34,680 bases of DNA from Deltaproteobacteria bacterium (lineage in GTDB: Bacteria > UBA10199 > SPLOWO2-01-44-7), in contig JAUYJH010000061.1 of the NCBI GenBank assembly GCA_030688705.1, forward strand, positions 1 to 34,680. Reading direction: 5' to 3'. Each line of letters begins with the position of its first letter. Within the stretch, counting starts at the first letter, position 1. Under the pieces are notes generated by a model. It did no database searches and was not told the DNA's origin. It saw nothing but the letters and a program-made list of their open reading frames with translations. The translations under genes and the position numbers were made by a program. Shown piece after piece: positions 16,971-23,626 of the stretch.

Positions 16971-18095
16971 ATGAGCGTGCATATTGTTCCGGTTTTAGAT
17001 GCAAAAAGCCTGAAAGCCTTTGTCCGTTTTCCGAACCGGCTTTATCAATCAGACCCAAACTGGGTTGCGCCCTTGGAAATAGAGCGTCTCGCTTTTTTCA
17101 ATCCCAAAAAAAACCCTTTTTTTAGAACGGGAGAGGCGCAATTGTTTCTGGCCATGGAAAATGAAAGATGTGTCGGCAGAATTTCCGCCCATATTCATCA
17201 CCGCCATCTGGAACGCCATAAAGACGCCGCCGGGTTTTTCGGTTTTTTTGACGCCGTTTCCGATAACAAAGCGGCAACAGCGCTTGTCGAAACGGCCGCG
17301 GATTGGCTGCGGTCAAAGGGGATGCAGACAATGCGGGGGCCTTTTAATTTGACGGTCAACGACGAGGTGGGGGTTTTGGTCGACGGTTTTGATGCACCGC
17401 CGGCCGTGATGATGAACCACAATTTCCCCTACTACGGCCCCTTGCTGGAAACGGCGGGCCTTAAGAAAATAAAAGATCTTTTTGCTTGGTATTACGATGT
17501 CGGAGAAATTTCTGAACCGGCAAAAGAGCTGGCCGAAGCCACACGCGCCCATCCCGGTCTCTCTATCCGGTCTTTCAACAAAAAAGATTTTGACGGCGAA
17601 ATCCGCCGAATGCTGGTTTTGTTCAACGAAGTTTGGTCGCAAAATTGGGGTTTTGTGCCGATGACGGAAGAGGAGATGCACCATGCCGCCAAACAGTTGA
17701 AACCGATCCTAGACCCGGAAATGGCTTTTTTTGTTTTTGTCGATAACGACCCGGCCGCCTTCAGCGTTGCTCTTCCCAATTTTAATGAGGCTATTCGGGG
17801 TTTGAACGGAAAACTGCTCCCCTTTGGATTTTTGAAACTTTTATGGCGTCTCAAAAGGGGGCTTCAATCGGCAAGACTTTGCCTTATGGGCATCCGCAAA
17901 CCGTATCGGGGTGGCGCTTTGGGGGCTTTAAGCGTTCTTATGAATGTGGAGATTCACCGGCGGGGGGTTCAGCGCGGCTACAAACAGGCGGAACTCTCGT
18001 GGACGCTGGAAGATAACGACCGCATCAACATGGGAATTGAATTTATGGGGGGGAGGCGTTATAAGACCTATCGTATTTACGAAATGCCATTATGA
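16971..18095 (+). CDS. GNAT-fold acyltransferase, probable bacterial ceramide synthase (bCerS)
   Basis: 374 aa, starting 7 bases after the spt stop, so in the same transcript. Features: N-terminal FPNRLYQSDPNWVAPL, then FFRTGEAQLFLAMENERCVGRISAH, GFFGFFDAVSDNKAATALVETAADWLRSKGM and MRGPFNLTVNDEVGVLVDGFDAPP. The C-terminal half has a GNAT-like acyl-CoA-binding pattern (GIRKPYRGGALGALSVL) and ends ELSWTLEDNDRINMGIEFMGGRRYKTYRIYE. This is the large GNAT-like family that includes the ceramide synthase of Caulobacter, which N-acylates the sphingoid base and is unrelated to eukaryotic TLC-domain synthases. Family assignment is from memory of the pattern. Placement between spt and a reductase is the main functional support. 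Confidence 0.72.
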   Translation: MSVHIVPVLDAKSLKAFVRFPNRLYQSDPNWVAPLEIERLAFFNPKKNPFFRTGEAQLFLAMENERCVGRISAHIHHRHLERHKDAAGFFGFFDAVSDNKAATALVETAADWLRSKGMQTMRGPFNLTVNDEVGVLVDGFDAPPAVMMNHNFPYYGPLLETAGLKKIKDLFAWYYDVGEISEPAKELAEATRAHPGLSIRSFNKKDFDGEIRRMLVLFNEVWSQNWGFVPMTEEEMHHAAKQLKPILDPEMAFFVFVDNDPAAFSVALPNFNEAIRGLNGKLLPFGFLKLLWRLKRGLQSARLCLMGIRKPYRGGALGALSVLMNVEIHRRGVQRGYKQAELSWTLEDNDRINMGIEFMGGRRYKTYRIYEMPL

Positions 18096-18099
18096 AATA

Positions 18100-18241
18100 A
18101 AAATCCTAAACACTAAATTCTAAATTCTAAATTCTAAACAAATACTAATACTCCAAACTCCAAATAACAAAAGATTTTGTTTGAAAAATTGAGATTTAGA
18201 ATTTGGAATTTGTTTAGGATTTAGATATTAGGATTTGGAGG
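18100..18241. repeat. AT-rich imperfect inverted repeat, copy B (TTTAGAATTTGG family)
   Basis: Left arm: repeated CTAAATT/CTAAAC units starting just after the bcerS stop. A central AACAAAAGATTTTGTT forms a tight hairpin. Right arm: TTTAGAATTTGGAATTTGTTTAG and similar. The right end, GGATTTGGAGG, gives the next gene its ribosome site (GGAGG at 18237-18241). Layout and flanking relations match copy A at 11624. It separates spt-bcerS from cerR, so it could terminate or stabilise the upstream mRNA. Confidence 0.72.
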
Positions 18242-18245
18242 TTTT

Positions 18246-19226
18246 ATGAAAGTTTTTTTAACAGGTGCCACCGGATTTTTAGGTTCTCATTTAGTCGATC
18301 TGCTGCTTCAAGAAGGCCATGAGGTCACCTGCCTCGTCCGTTCCTCCAGCAATCTTCGTTGGCTCAAAGGAAAGCCGGTTAAACTGGTTCAAGGAGATCT
18401 TCTACCCGATAACGCCGGTTTAAGAGAGGGGCTTAAAAATGCCGACTGGTGTTTTCATGCCGCCGGCGTTATCAGCACGGCGGACCCAAAAGATTATTAC
18501 CGCATCAATGCCGGTGGCACGCGCCATTGTCTTGATCTCTGCCTCAAGACCGCTCCGAATCTGAAACGTTTTGTGCTGGTTTCCAGCATCGCGGCGGGAG
18601 GGCCTTCCCGGAACGGCGTCTCTATTGACGAGACGATGGAGACAAAGCCGTTAACACTCTATGGCCACAGCAAATTGGAGGCCGAGCGGATTGCTTTGGG
18701 TTTTAAAACCCGTCTGCCGGTCACCGTTATAAGACCTCCCGCCATTTATGGACCGCGAGACACCATGATTTTGCCTGTTTTTAAAATGGCCAAACAACGG
18801 CTTTATTTTAAACCGTTCGGAAAACCCCGATATATTTCGATGGCTTATGTTGAAGATGTGGCGGGGGCCTGCCTCTGGGCAGCCAAAAGCGGCAGGGCGG
18901 CCGGCGAAATTTTTTATGTGGCCGATGGTGACAGTTATCCGTGGGAAGATATTGCCGATACGCTGGCCCAGATTTTTCACCACAAGGTTTATAAAATCGC
19001 GGCCCCAAAATCCATTCTATGGCCCTTGGCCCTCATTTCAGAAACAGTTTCCCGCGTAAAAAAACAAATTCCTCCCATCACCCGCGTCCATATCAAACAG
19101 TTTTACGCCAAAGGGTGGGCGATCAATATCGACAAGATCAAAAACGCCGGCTTCCACCCCCGCTTTAATCTGCAAGAGGGGATGAAGGCTTCTGTCGCCG
19201 GCTATCGTCAGTTGGGGTGGCTTTGA
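18246..19226 (+). CDS. NAD(P)-dependent epimerase/dehydratase, probable ceramide reductase (CerR)
   Basis: 326-aa extended short-chain dehydrogenase. The Rossmann motif TGATGFLG lies at residues 6-13. Ser113/Ser114 (LVSSIAAGG) and Tyr139-x-x-x-Lys143 (YGHSK) are the catalytic residues, and VIRPPAIYGPRD is typical of the 3-beta-HSD/epimerase group. ATG 18246 follows GGAGG by four bases. In Caulobacter-type sphingolipid synthesis, an enzyme of this class reduces the 3-keto group after N-acylation. Its position directly after spt and bcerS suggests the same role. Outside this context the family also includes dihydroflavonol-reductase-like enzymes and sugar epimerases, so the substrate is inferred. 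Confidence 0.75.
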   Translation: MKVFLTGATGFLGSHLVDLLLQEGHEVTCLVRSSSNLRWLKGKPVKLVQGDLLPDNAGLREGLKNADWCFHAAGVISTADPKDYYRINAGGTRHCLDLCLKTAPNLKRFVLVSSIAAGGPSRNGVSIDETMETKPLTLYGHSKLEAERIALGFKTRLPVTVIRPPAIYGPRDTMILPVFKMAKQRLYFKPFGKPRYISMAYVEDVAGACLWAAKSGRAAGEIFYVADGDSYPWEDIADTLAQIFHHKVYKIAAPKSILWPLALISETVSRVKKQIPPITRVHIKQFYAKGWAINIDKIKNAGFHPRFNLQEGMKASVAGYRQLGWL

Positions 19227-19240
19227 AAAGACCCATGTTT

Positions 19241-19331
19241 GTCATTCCCGCGACCTGCCGGCAGGCAGGAAGCGGGAATCTCGAGGGCAGGCTCCAGCGA
19301 GAATCCAAGGATCCCCATTTCACGGGGATGA
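19241..19331. repeat. REP-like element (GTCATTCCCGC...GGGGATGAC)
   Basis: It begins GTCATTCCCGC and ends GGGGATGAC, so the ends are inverted. Inside are the palindrome CCTGCCGGCAGG, a returning AGCGGGAAT and the module TCGAGGGCAGGCTCCAGC, which is shared with the element at 31211. It fills most of the 136-bp gap between cerR and the FHA gene and could form a strong hairpin. Confidence 0.75.
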
Positions 19332-19362
19332 CAGCAACAAGTTTTTTTGCTAGGATGCGCGC

Positions 19363-19932
19363 ATGCCCTATTTAGAAGTCCTCAATGGTCCCGAGGTCGG
19401 TTTTAAAGCCAACATTTCACAGGAGACTTTTTTTATAGGGCGCGACCCCAATAATCATTTAGTTTTATCCGACCGGACCGTCTCCCGCAAACATGCCGTC
19501 ATCAATCAGCTGGAAGGAAAGTTTATCGTCAGCGACCTCAAAAGCCTTAAAGGGCTTTTGATCAATGGCAATAAAAAAGGGGAAGCGACTCTCGATGATG
19601 GGGATGAAATCGCCGTCGGCGCGGTGCGGCTTCGGTTTTACATCAAAGGGACCGACAGCATGCTTCCCAAAAGGGGTTTTCGGCGATGGAAAAAGGGCCT
19701 GTTCCTTTTCTTGATGGCGGCACTGGTATTGGGAGCCGGCACTTATTTTTGGCCAAGCGATACCCGTGAGATTGAAAAACATTATCGGAACGGTGTGGCC
19801 TTGTTCAATGAAAGAAGGGATTTGGAGGGGGCCGAAAGAGAGTGGCGCAAGGTGCTGGAGCTGGACCCCGATAAAAAGACCCCCTATGCCCAAAAAGCCG
19901 CGAAATTTCTGGAAACTTTACCGGGTCCGTAA
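19363..19932 (+). CDS. FHA-domain membrane protein with a short TPR-like tail
   Basis: 189 aa. The FHA domain occupies residues 1-95 (FFIGRDPNNHLVLSDRTVSRKHAVI): the Gly-Arg and Ser-x-x-His motifs are present. The usual S-x-NG-T turn is SLKGLLING, so one phosphothreonine-contact Asn is replaced. A basic stretch (KRGFRRWKKG) precedes one membrane helix (about 109-129). The rest is helical with a TPR-like segment (RNGVALFNERRDLEGAEREWRKVLELDPD). FHA should face the cytoplasm and the tail the periplasm. ATG 19363 has AGGA at 19352. It directly precedes flhB. FHA-plus-helix proteins occur in type III secretion (SctD-like), but this one is far shorter, so its role is unclear. Confidence 0.8.
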   Translation: MPYLEVLNGPEVGFKANISQETFFIGRDPNNHLVLSDRTVSRKHAVINQLEGKFIVSDLKSLKGLLINGNKKGEATLDDGDEIAVGAVRLRFYIKGTDSMLPKRGFRRWKKGLFLFLMAALVLGAGTYFWPSDTREIEKHYRNGVALFNERRDLEGAEREWRKVLELDPDKKTPYAQKAAKFLETLPGP

Positions 19933-19959
19933 CTTTACCCCACCGGTTTGCCGATAACT
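19929..19959 (+). promoter_or_regulatory. Candidate sigma28-like promoter before flhB
   Basis: GCCGATAA (19950-19957), followed by CTTATATATG, repeats the -10 half of the motif found at 7587 and 31906. A GTAAC at 19929-19933 recalls the upstream half (GCAAC in the other copies), but the spacing is two bases longer. Transcription would start at about the flhB ATG (19965), implying a leaderless mRNA. This copy is weaker than the other two. Confidence 0.35.
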
Positions 19960-19964
19960 TATAT

Positions 19965-21035
19965 ATGGCCGACGAAAAATCATCCCAGGAAAAAACGGAA
20001 GACGCGACACCCAAGCGCCTGCGCGAAGCCCGCAAAAAGGGGCAGGTCTCCAAATCGCGCGATATGAACACGGTGGTTATTCTGATAGCCGCCTTTGCGA
20101 TCCTCGCGGTGATGATTCCTTATTATTACGAAGCCTTTAAAGAGGCGATGCTTGCCGCTTTTGACATTGTTTCCCGAAAAGATATCGATTCCCATGACAC
20201 AACGGCCTTTTTAAACGCCTCTTTCGTCGTTTACGTCAAAGCCATCGTTCCCTATATTTTGGGGCTCACGATCATTGCCATTGCCGTCAGTTTTTTTCAG
20301 GTCGGTCCCATTTTTTCCGCCGAGCCGGTCAAGCCGCAGGCCAAACGCCTCAACATCGTTGAAAATGTCAAGAATATGGCCAAGGTGACGACTCTCGTCG
20401 AACTGGCCAAAAACATTCTTAAAATAGGGCTCATTTTTTATTTTGCCTATCTTGTTGTGAGGGCCAATCTGGAACAGCTTTTGTTGACGGCGACGGGCAG
20501 TCTGGAAGAATCGGCCCACGTGGCCGGGGTCATTCTGACCGCCTTCATGATCCGCGTGCTGGTTCTGTTTATTTTGCTGGCGATCATCGATGTGATGATC
20601 CAGCGTTGGCAATACAAAAAACAGCTTCGCATGACCAAGGAAGAGGTGAAGCGGGAATACAAACAGGATGAGGGAGACCCGATTATCAAGAGTGTTCGCC
20701 GGCAGCTGCATCAGGAACTGGCGATGGGGGACACGCGCAAAGCGGTGGCCGGCTCCGATGTGGTTGTGACCAACCCGACCGAGCTGGCGATCGCGGTGAA
20801 ATATGATGAAAAAGAGATGATGGCGCCGACCGTCATGACCAAAGGACAAAGGCTTTTCGCGCAGACGATTCGCGAAATGGCGGAGGAAGAAGGGGTCCCG
20901 ATTGTCCGCAACGTTCCTTTGGCCTGGACGTTGATTGAGGTGGAAGTCGGCCAGGAAATTCCCGAAGAACTCTATAAAACCATGGCCGAAGTATTGATCT
21001 ATGTTTATCGGATGCGGGAACAAAAAACCACTTGA
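19965..21035 (+). CDS. flhB: FlhB-type flagellar/type III export protein
   Basis: 356-aa export-gate switch protein. The N-terminus (QEKTEDATPKRLREARKKGQVSKSRD) is the FlhB hallmark. Four membrane segments follow, at about residues 28-50, 85-110, 140-165 and 185-210. The cytoplasmic domain carries the autocleavage site as Asn270-Pro271-Thr-Glu: NPTE, where the family normally has NPTH. The C-terminus (VPIVRNVPLA...VGQEIPEELYKTMAEVLIYVYRM) is closer to flagellar FlhB than to injectisome SctU. No other flagellar or secretion gene is in the window except possibly the FHA protein upstream, which is unusual because flhB commonly sits with flhA or fliR. Confidence 0.85.
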   Translation: MADEKSSQEKTEDATPKRLREARKKGQVSKSRDMNTVVILIAAFAILAVMIPYYYEAFKEAMLAAFDIVSRKDIDSHDTTAFLNASFVVYVKAIVPYILGLTIIAIAVSFFQVGPIFSAEPVKPQAKRLNIVENVKNMAKVTTLVELAKNILKIGLIFYFAYLVVRANLEQLLLTATGSLEESAHVAGVILTAFMIRVLVLFILLAIIDVMIQRWQYKKQLRMTKEEVKREYKQDEGDPIIKSVRRQLHQELAMGDTRKAVAGSDVVVTNPTELAIAVKYDEKEMMAPTVMTKGQRLFAQTIREMAEEEGVPIVRNVPLAWTLIEVEVGQEIPEELYKTMAEVLIYVYRMREQKTT

Positions 21036-21052
21036 GTCCGTCACGCAAGTGG
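21028..21052. other. Hairpin at the flhB 3' end
   Basis: CCACTTG (21028-21034) and CAAGTGG (21046-21052) form a 7-bp stem with an 11-base loop spanning the flhB stop codon. No T-run follows, so it is not a clear intrinsic terminator. It might protect the mRNA end or occur by chance. Confidence 0.3.
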
Positions 21053-21067
21053 CCTAGATAAAGCGGC

Positions 21068-21859
21068 ATGACTTTCAAATCGGCGGAGCAGGTGCGGACG
21101 AAAGAGGGCAAACAATATCATATCGGCTGCAAACCGGGGGACTTGAATCCCTTTATTCTTCTTTGCGGCGATCCGGCCCGCGTTGAAAGAGCGGCAAAAC
21201 ATTTTAAAAAACCGACAAAACCGATTTGCCACCGGGAATTTGTGACGGTTTCCGGAAATTATGAAGGAGTCCCCGTTTCCGTTATGGCCACCGGCATGGG
21301 GCCCGACAACACGGAAATCGCCGTTATTGAAATCTGTCAAATTGTCAAAAATCCGACTTTCATCCGGATCGGTTCGTGCGGCGGTTTGAAAAAAGGGGTG
21401 GAACTCGGCGATCTGGTCGTTTCGACAGGCGCCGTTCGGCTTGAAAACACCACCCGTTTTTTTGTTCATGAGGGTTACCCCGCTGTTCCCCATTACAAAG
21501 TGACATCGGCCCTCATTCAGGCCGCTTCAGAAAAAAACTTTCGTTTTCATTCCGGAATAACCGCCACGGCCCCCGGTTTTTACGGCGCGCAGGCAAGAAA
21601 CATTTCCGGATTTCCTCCGCGCGATCCCGATCTTTTAAACAAACTGGCCGCCCAGAATGTGATCAACATTGAAATGGAGGCTTCTGTGCTTTTTGTTTTG
21701 TCGCAATTGCGCGGCGTTAGAGCCGGCGCCGTTTGCGCCGTTTACGGCAACCGTCACGCCAACAAATTCATCGATGAAAAAACCATGAAAGCGGCCGAGG
21801 GGCGCTGTATTGAAACGGGTCTTAAAGCGGTCCAAATTTTATCAAAGGGGACTTTATGA
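21068..21859 (+). CDS. Nucleoside phosphorylase, uridine phosphorylase-like (PNP/UDP family 1)
   Basis: 263 aa. It would cleave a nucleoside with phosphate to base and ribose-1-phosphate for salvage. Family motifs: phosphate-binding FILLCGDPARVERAAKHF near the N-terminus, VSVMATGMGPDNTEIAVIE, RIGSCGGLKKGVELGDLVV, and the ribose-binding INIEMEASVLFVLSQL (Met-Glu pair). The GDPxRV start and spacing favour uridine phosphorylase, but purine specificity cannot be excluded. The stop overlaps the tdk start (ATGA at 21856-21859), so the two form a nucleoside-salvage pair. Confidence 0.85.
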   Translation: MTFKSAEQVRTKEGKQYHIGCKPGDLNPFILLCGDPARVERAAKHFKKPTKPICHREFVTVSGNYEGVPVSVMATGMGPDNTEIAVIEICQIVKNPTFIRIGSCGGLKKGVELGDLVVSTGAVRLENTTRFFVHEGYPAVPHYKVTSALIQAASEKNFRFHSGITATAPGFYGAQARNISGFPPRDPDLLNKLAAQNVINIEMEASVLFVLSQLRGVRAGAVCAVYGNRHANKFIDEKTMKAAEGRCIETGLKAVQILSKGTL

Positions 21860-22419
21860 AAACAGGGGGCGTTGAAGTGGTTTGCGGGCCGATGTTTTCG
21901 GGCAAAACAGAAGAATTGATCCGGCGGTTGAGGCTCGCCCGCATTGCCAAACAGCGGATTCAAATTTTTAAGCCGGTGATCGATAACCGCTATGAAAATG
22001 AATACATCACCTCGCACGCCGATCAGAAATTTTTATGTACGCCGATTACCGATGCCAAAAAAATTCTCGACCAACTGCAAGACAATACCCGCGTTGTGGG
22101 GATCGATGAAGCCCAGTTTTTCGGGGAAGATCTGATTGAAGTTTGTGAAAAACTGGCCAACCGGGGGTTACGGGTTATTGTAGCCGGCTTGGACCAGGAT
22201 TATTTGGGGCAGCCGTTCGGCCCCATGCCGCAGCTTTTGGCGATTGCCGATGATCTTTTAAAATTGAAGGCGGTCTGCATGGTCTGCGGGGGAGAAGCGA
22301 CCAAATCACAGCGGATCGTTCGGGAAAAGGATCGGGTCATTGTCGGGGCCTCGGAATGCTACGAAGCCCGCTGCCGCCGCTGTTTCGACCCCGATTTCAG
22401 CTTGATGACATCAAGATAG
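21856..22419 (+). CDS. tdk: Thymidine kinase (type II)
   Basis: 187 aa. Phosphorylates thymidine to dTMP with ATP. The P-loop is GPMFSGKTEELIRRL (residues 11-25). VVGIDEAQFF carries the Walker B Asp and the catalytic Glu. The C-terminal zinc site is CxxC (CMVC) with a second pair in CRRC. The lasso region ends in FDPDFSL. The start overlaps the phosphorylase stop by four bases; a ribosome site may be AAAGGGG at 21844-21850. The downstream gene is convergent. Confidence 0.93.
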   Translation: MKTGGVEVVCGPMFSGKTEELIRRLRLARIAKQRIQIFKPVIDNRYENEYITSHADQKFLCTPITDAKKILDQLQDNTRVVGIDEAQFFGEDLIEVCEKLANRGLRVIVAGLDQDYLGQPFGPMPQLLAIADDLLKLKAVCMVCGGEATKSQRIVREKDRVIVGASECYEARCRRCFDPDFSLMTSR

Positions 22420-22423
22420 CATG

Positions 22424-22438
22424 AGGTGCCAGGCACCT
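22424..22438. repeat. Palindrome AGGTGCC-A-GGCACCT
   Basis: Perfect 7-bp arms with a one-base centre in the 23-bp gap between the convergent tdk and outer-membrane protein genes. No T-run follows. GGTGCC/GGCACC palindromes of this kind occur as dispersed REP-like units in many genomes. A bidirectional 3'-end role is possible but unproven. Confidence 0.5.
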
Positions 22439-22442
22439 TACG

Positions 22443-23024
22443 CTAAAAATGGAACCCCACATTTCCGAGAAACGACAGGGGAAAGTTGCCCGTGGAACCT
22501 CCCCCCAAAAGGGCCGCGGAGCGAAAATAAGCGGCCGTTCCAATGGAAAGTTTGCGCGAAAGATAATAATCCAACCCAACCCCCGCTTGCGCGCCGAGAC
22601 CCGATGCCACGCCGCGCCCCCTGGACCCCGCCGTCAAAATATAATAGCCGATACCGACTGCGGCATAAGGGTCCCAACGGGAGGGATTGGTTATAAAATA
22701 ATATTTGAGATCAAAGGTGGGAAGCCCCATAAAAACAATGTTATTTTCTCCCCGGTCGGCATCGGTTCCGTCTTGCACCAGCATCATGACCGAAGCGGTT
22801 GTGGAGAGTTCCGGAGACCATCGATAATCAAAATAAACAAGCGCGCCAACCCCGGGAGACATCTCCGGGCGGCGGTCTGTCACATAAACGTTCCCGATGG
22901 GGCCGATGCCAATGGTGTAATTTCCGGCGGAGTGGGCTCCACCGTCGGATTTTGCCGCAAAGACGGGGCCAAAGACCGAGGACTGAAGACCAAAGACTGC
23001 AAGAAACGCGAAAAATTTTTTCAT
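22443..23024 (-). CDS. Small outer-membrane beta-barrel protein (OmpW-like/OMP_b-brl)
   Basis: 193 aa. It has a Lys-rich start and a signal peptide (MKKFFAFLAVFGL...VFA-AK). The mature part is about 170 residues of alternating amphipathic strands: GNYTIGIGPIGNVYVTD, GVGALVYFDYRWSPELS, NNIVFMGLPTFDLKYYF, WDPYAAVGIGYYI, GLGAQAGVGLDYYLSRKLSIGTAAYF. It ends in Phe (NVGFHF), the outer-membrane assembly signal. The pattern (Y-x-A-x-G-x-G-x, then V-G-x-D-Y) fits 8-stranded OmpW/OmpA-type barrels. GGGGG lies just before the ATG. It follows purN by 26 bp on the same strand and may be read from the purM promoter, an unexpected partnership. Confidence 0.8.
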   Translation of the reverse strand: MKKFFAFLAVFGLQSSVFGPVFAAKSDGGAHSAGNYTIGIGPIGNVYVTDRRPEMSPGVGALVYFDYRWSPELSTTASVMMLVQDGTDADRGENNIVFMGLPTFDLKYYFITNPSRWDPYAAVGIGYYILTAGSRGRGVASGLGAQAGVGLDYYLSRKLSIGTAAYFRSAALLGGGSTGNFPLSFLGNVGFHF

Positions 23025-23050
23025 GGTTCCCCCTATATGACACGCCCGAT

Positions 23051-23626
23051 TTAAAATTTCAAGGACCCAGTTGCGATCCTCTGGATCGCTTGGGGATAAA
23101 TTTCATGTTCTGCCTCCAGGATTCTTTGAGTCAGCGATTCCAAAGAATCGTTTTCCAAAACAGGGACGCTTTTTTGCAAAATAATCGGCCCGGTATCGCA
23201 CCCCTCATCGACAAAATGGACGGTGGCCCCGGTCATTTTCACGCCGGCATCCAAAGCCTGTTTTTGCGCGTGAAGCCCCGGAAAGGCCGGAAGCAGTGCC
23301 GGGTGGATATTGATGATTTTTGCGGGATAGGCTTTTACAAAAGCGGGCGACAAAATTTTCATGAAACCGGCCAGACAAACCAGATCGACCCGATATTTGC
23401 CCAATGTTTGCAATATTTCAGGCTCCGGATTTTTGGCATCGACAACCTCTATGGGAATATTATGCTTTTTGGCCCTTTCCATGGCAAAAGCCCCTGGGTT
23501 ATTGCTGATGACAACAGACACTTCGGCATCGATCTTGTTTTTTTCGCAGGCGTCGATAATCGCCTGTAAATTGGACCCCCGGCCGGAGACCAAAATGCCG
23601 AGTTTTAATTTTTTAGAAACGCTCAT
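23051..23626 (-). CDS. purN: Phosphoribosylglycinamide formyltransferase PurN
   Basis: 191 aa. Transfers formyl from 10-formyl-THF to GAR in purine synthesis. Motifs: LGILVSGRGSNLQAIIDAC at the N-terminus, VVISNNPGAFAMERA, the active-site region KIINIHPALLPAFPGLHAQKQAL (Asn and His), and TGATVHFVDEGCDTGPIILQ (catalytic Asp). ATG at 23626 overlaps the purM stop by one base (TGATG), so the genes are translationally coupled. A TTG just before it is not needed. Confidence 0.94.
   Translation of the reverse strand: MSVSKKLKLGILVSGRGSNLQAIIDACEKNKIDAEVSVVISNNPGAFAMERAKKHNIPIEVVDAKNPEPEILQTLGKYRVDLVCLAGFMKILSPAFVKAYPAKIINIHPALLPAFPGLHAQKQALDAGVKMTGATVHFVDEGCDTGPIILQKSVPVLENDSLESLTQRILEAEHEIYPQAIQRIATGSLKF

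Noticed and set aside
19965..21035. Injectisome protein SctU with an adjacent type III secretion locus
   Set aside because: The C-terminal GQEIPEELYKTMAEVLIYVYR is flagellar-type, and no other secretion genes are in the window.
20211..21044. 277-aa minus-strand ORF opposite flhB (and similar ones at 14226-14945, 16088-16816 and 26126-26857)
   Set aside because: They lie fully antisense to well-recognised genes (flhB, purA, spt, recG), have no ribosome site and give His/Phe/Arg-rich products unlike real proteins.
22799..23569. 256-aa plus-strand ORF opposite the barrel gene and purN
   Set aside because: purN and the barrel protein on the minus strand have clear motifs. The plus-strand product has no recognisable pattern.
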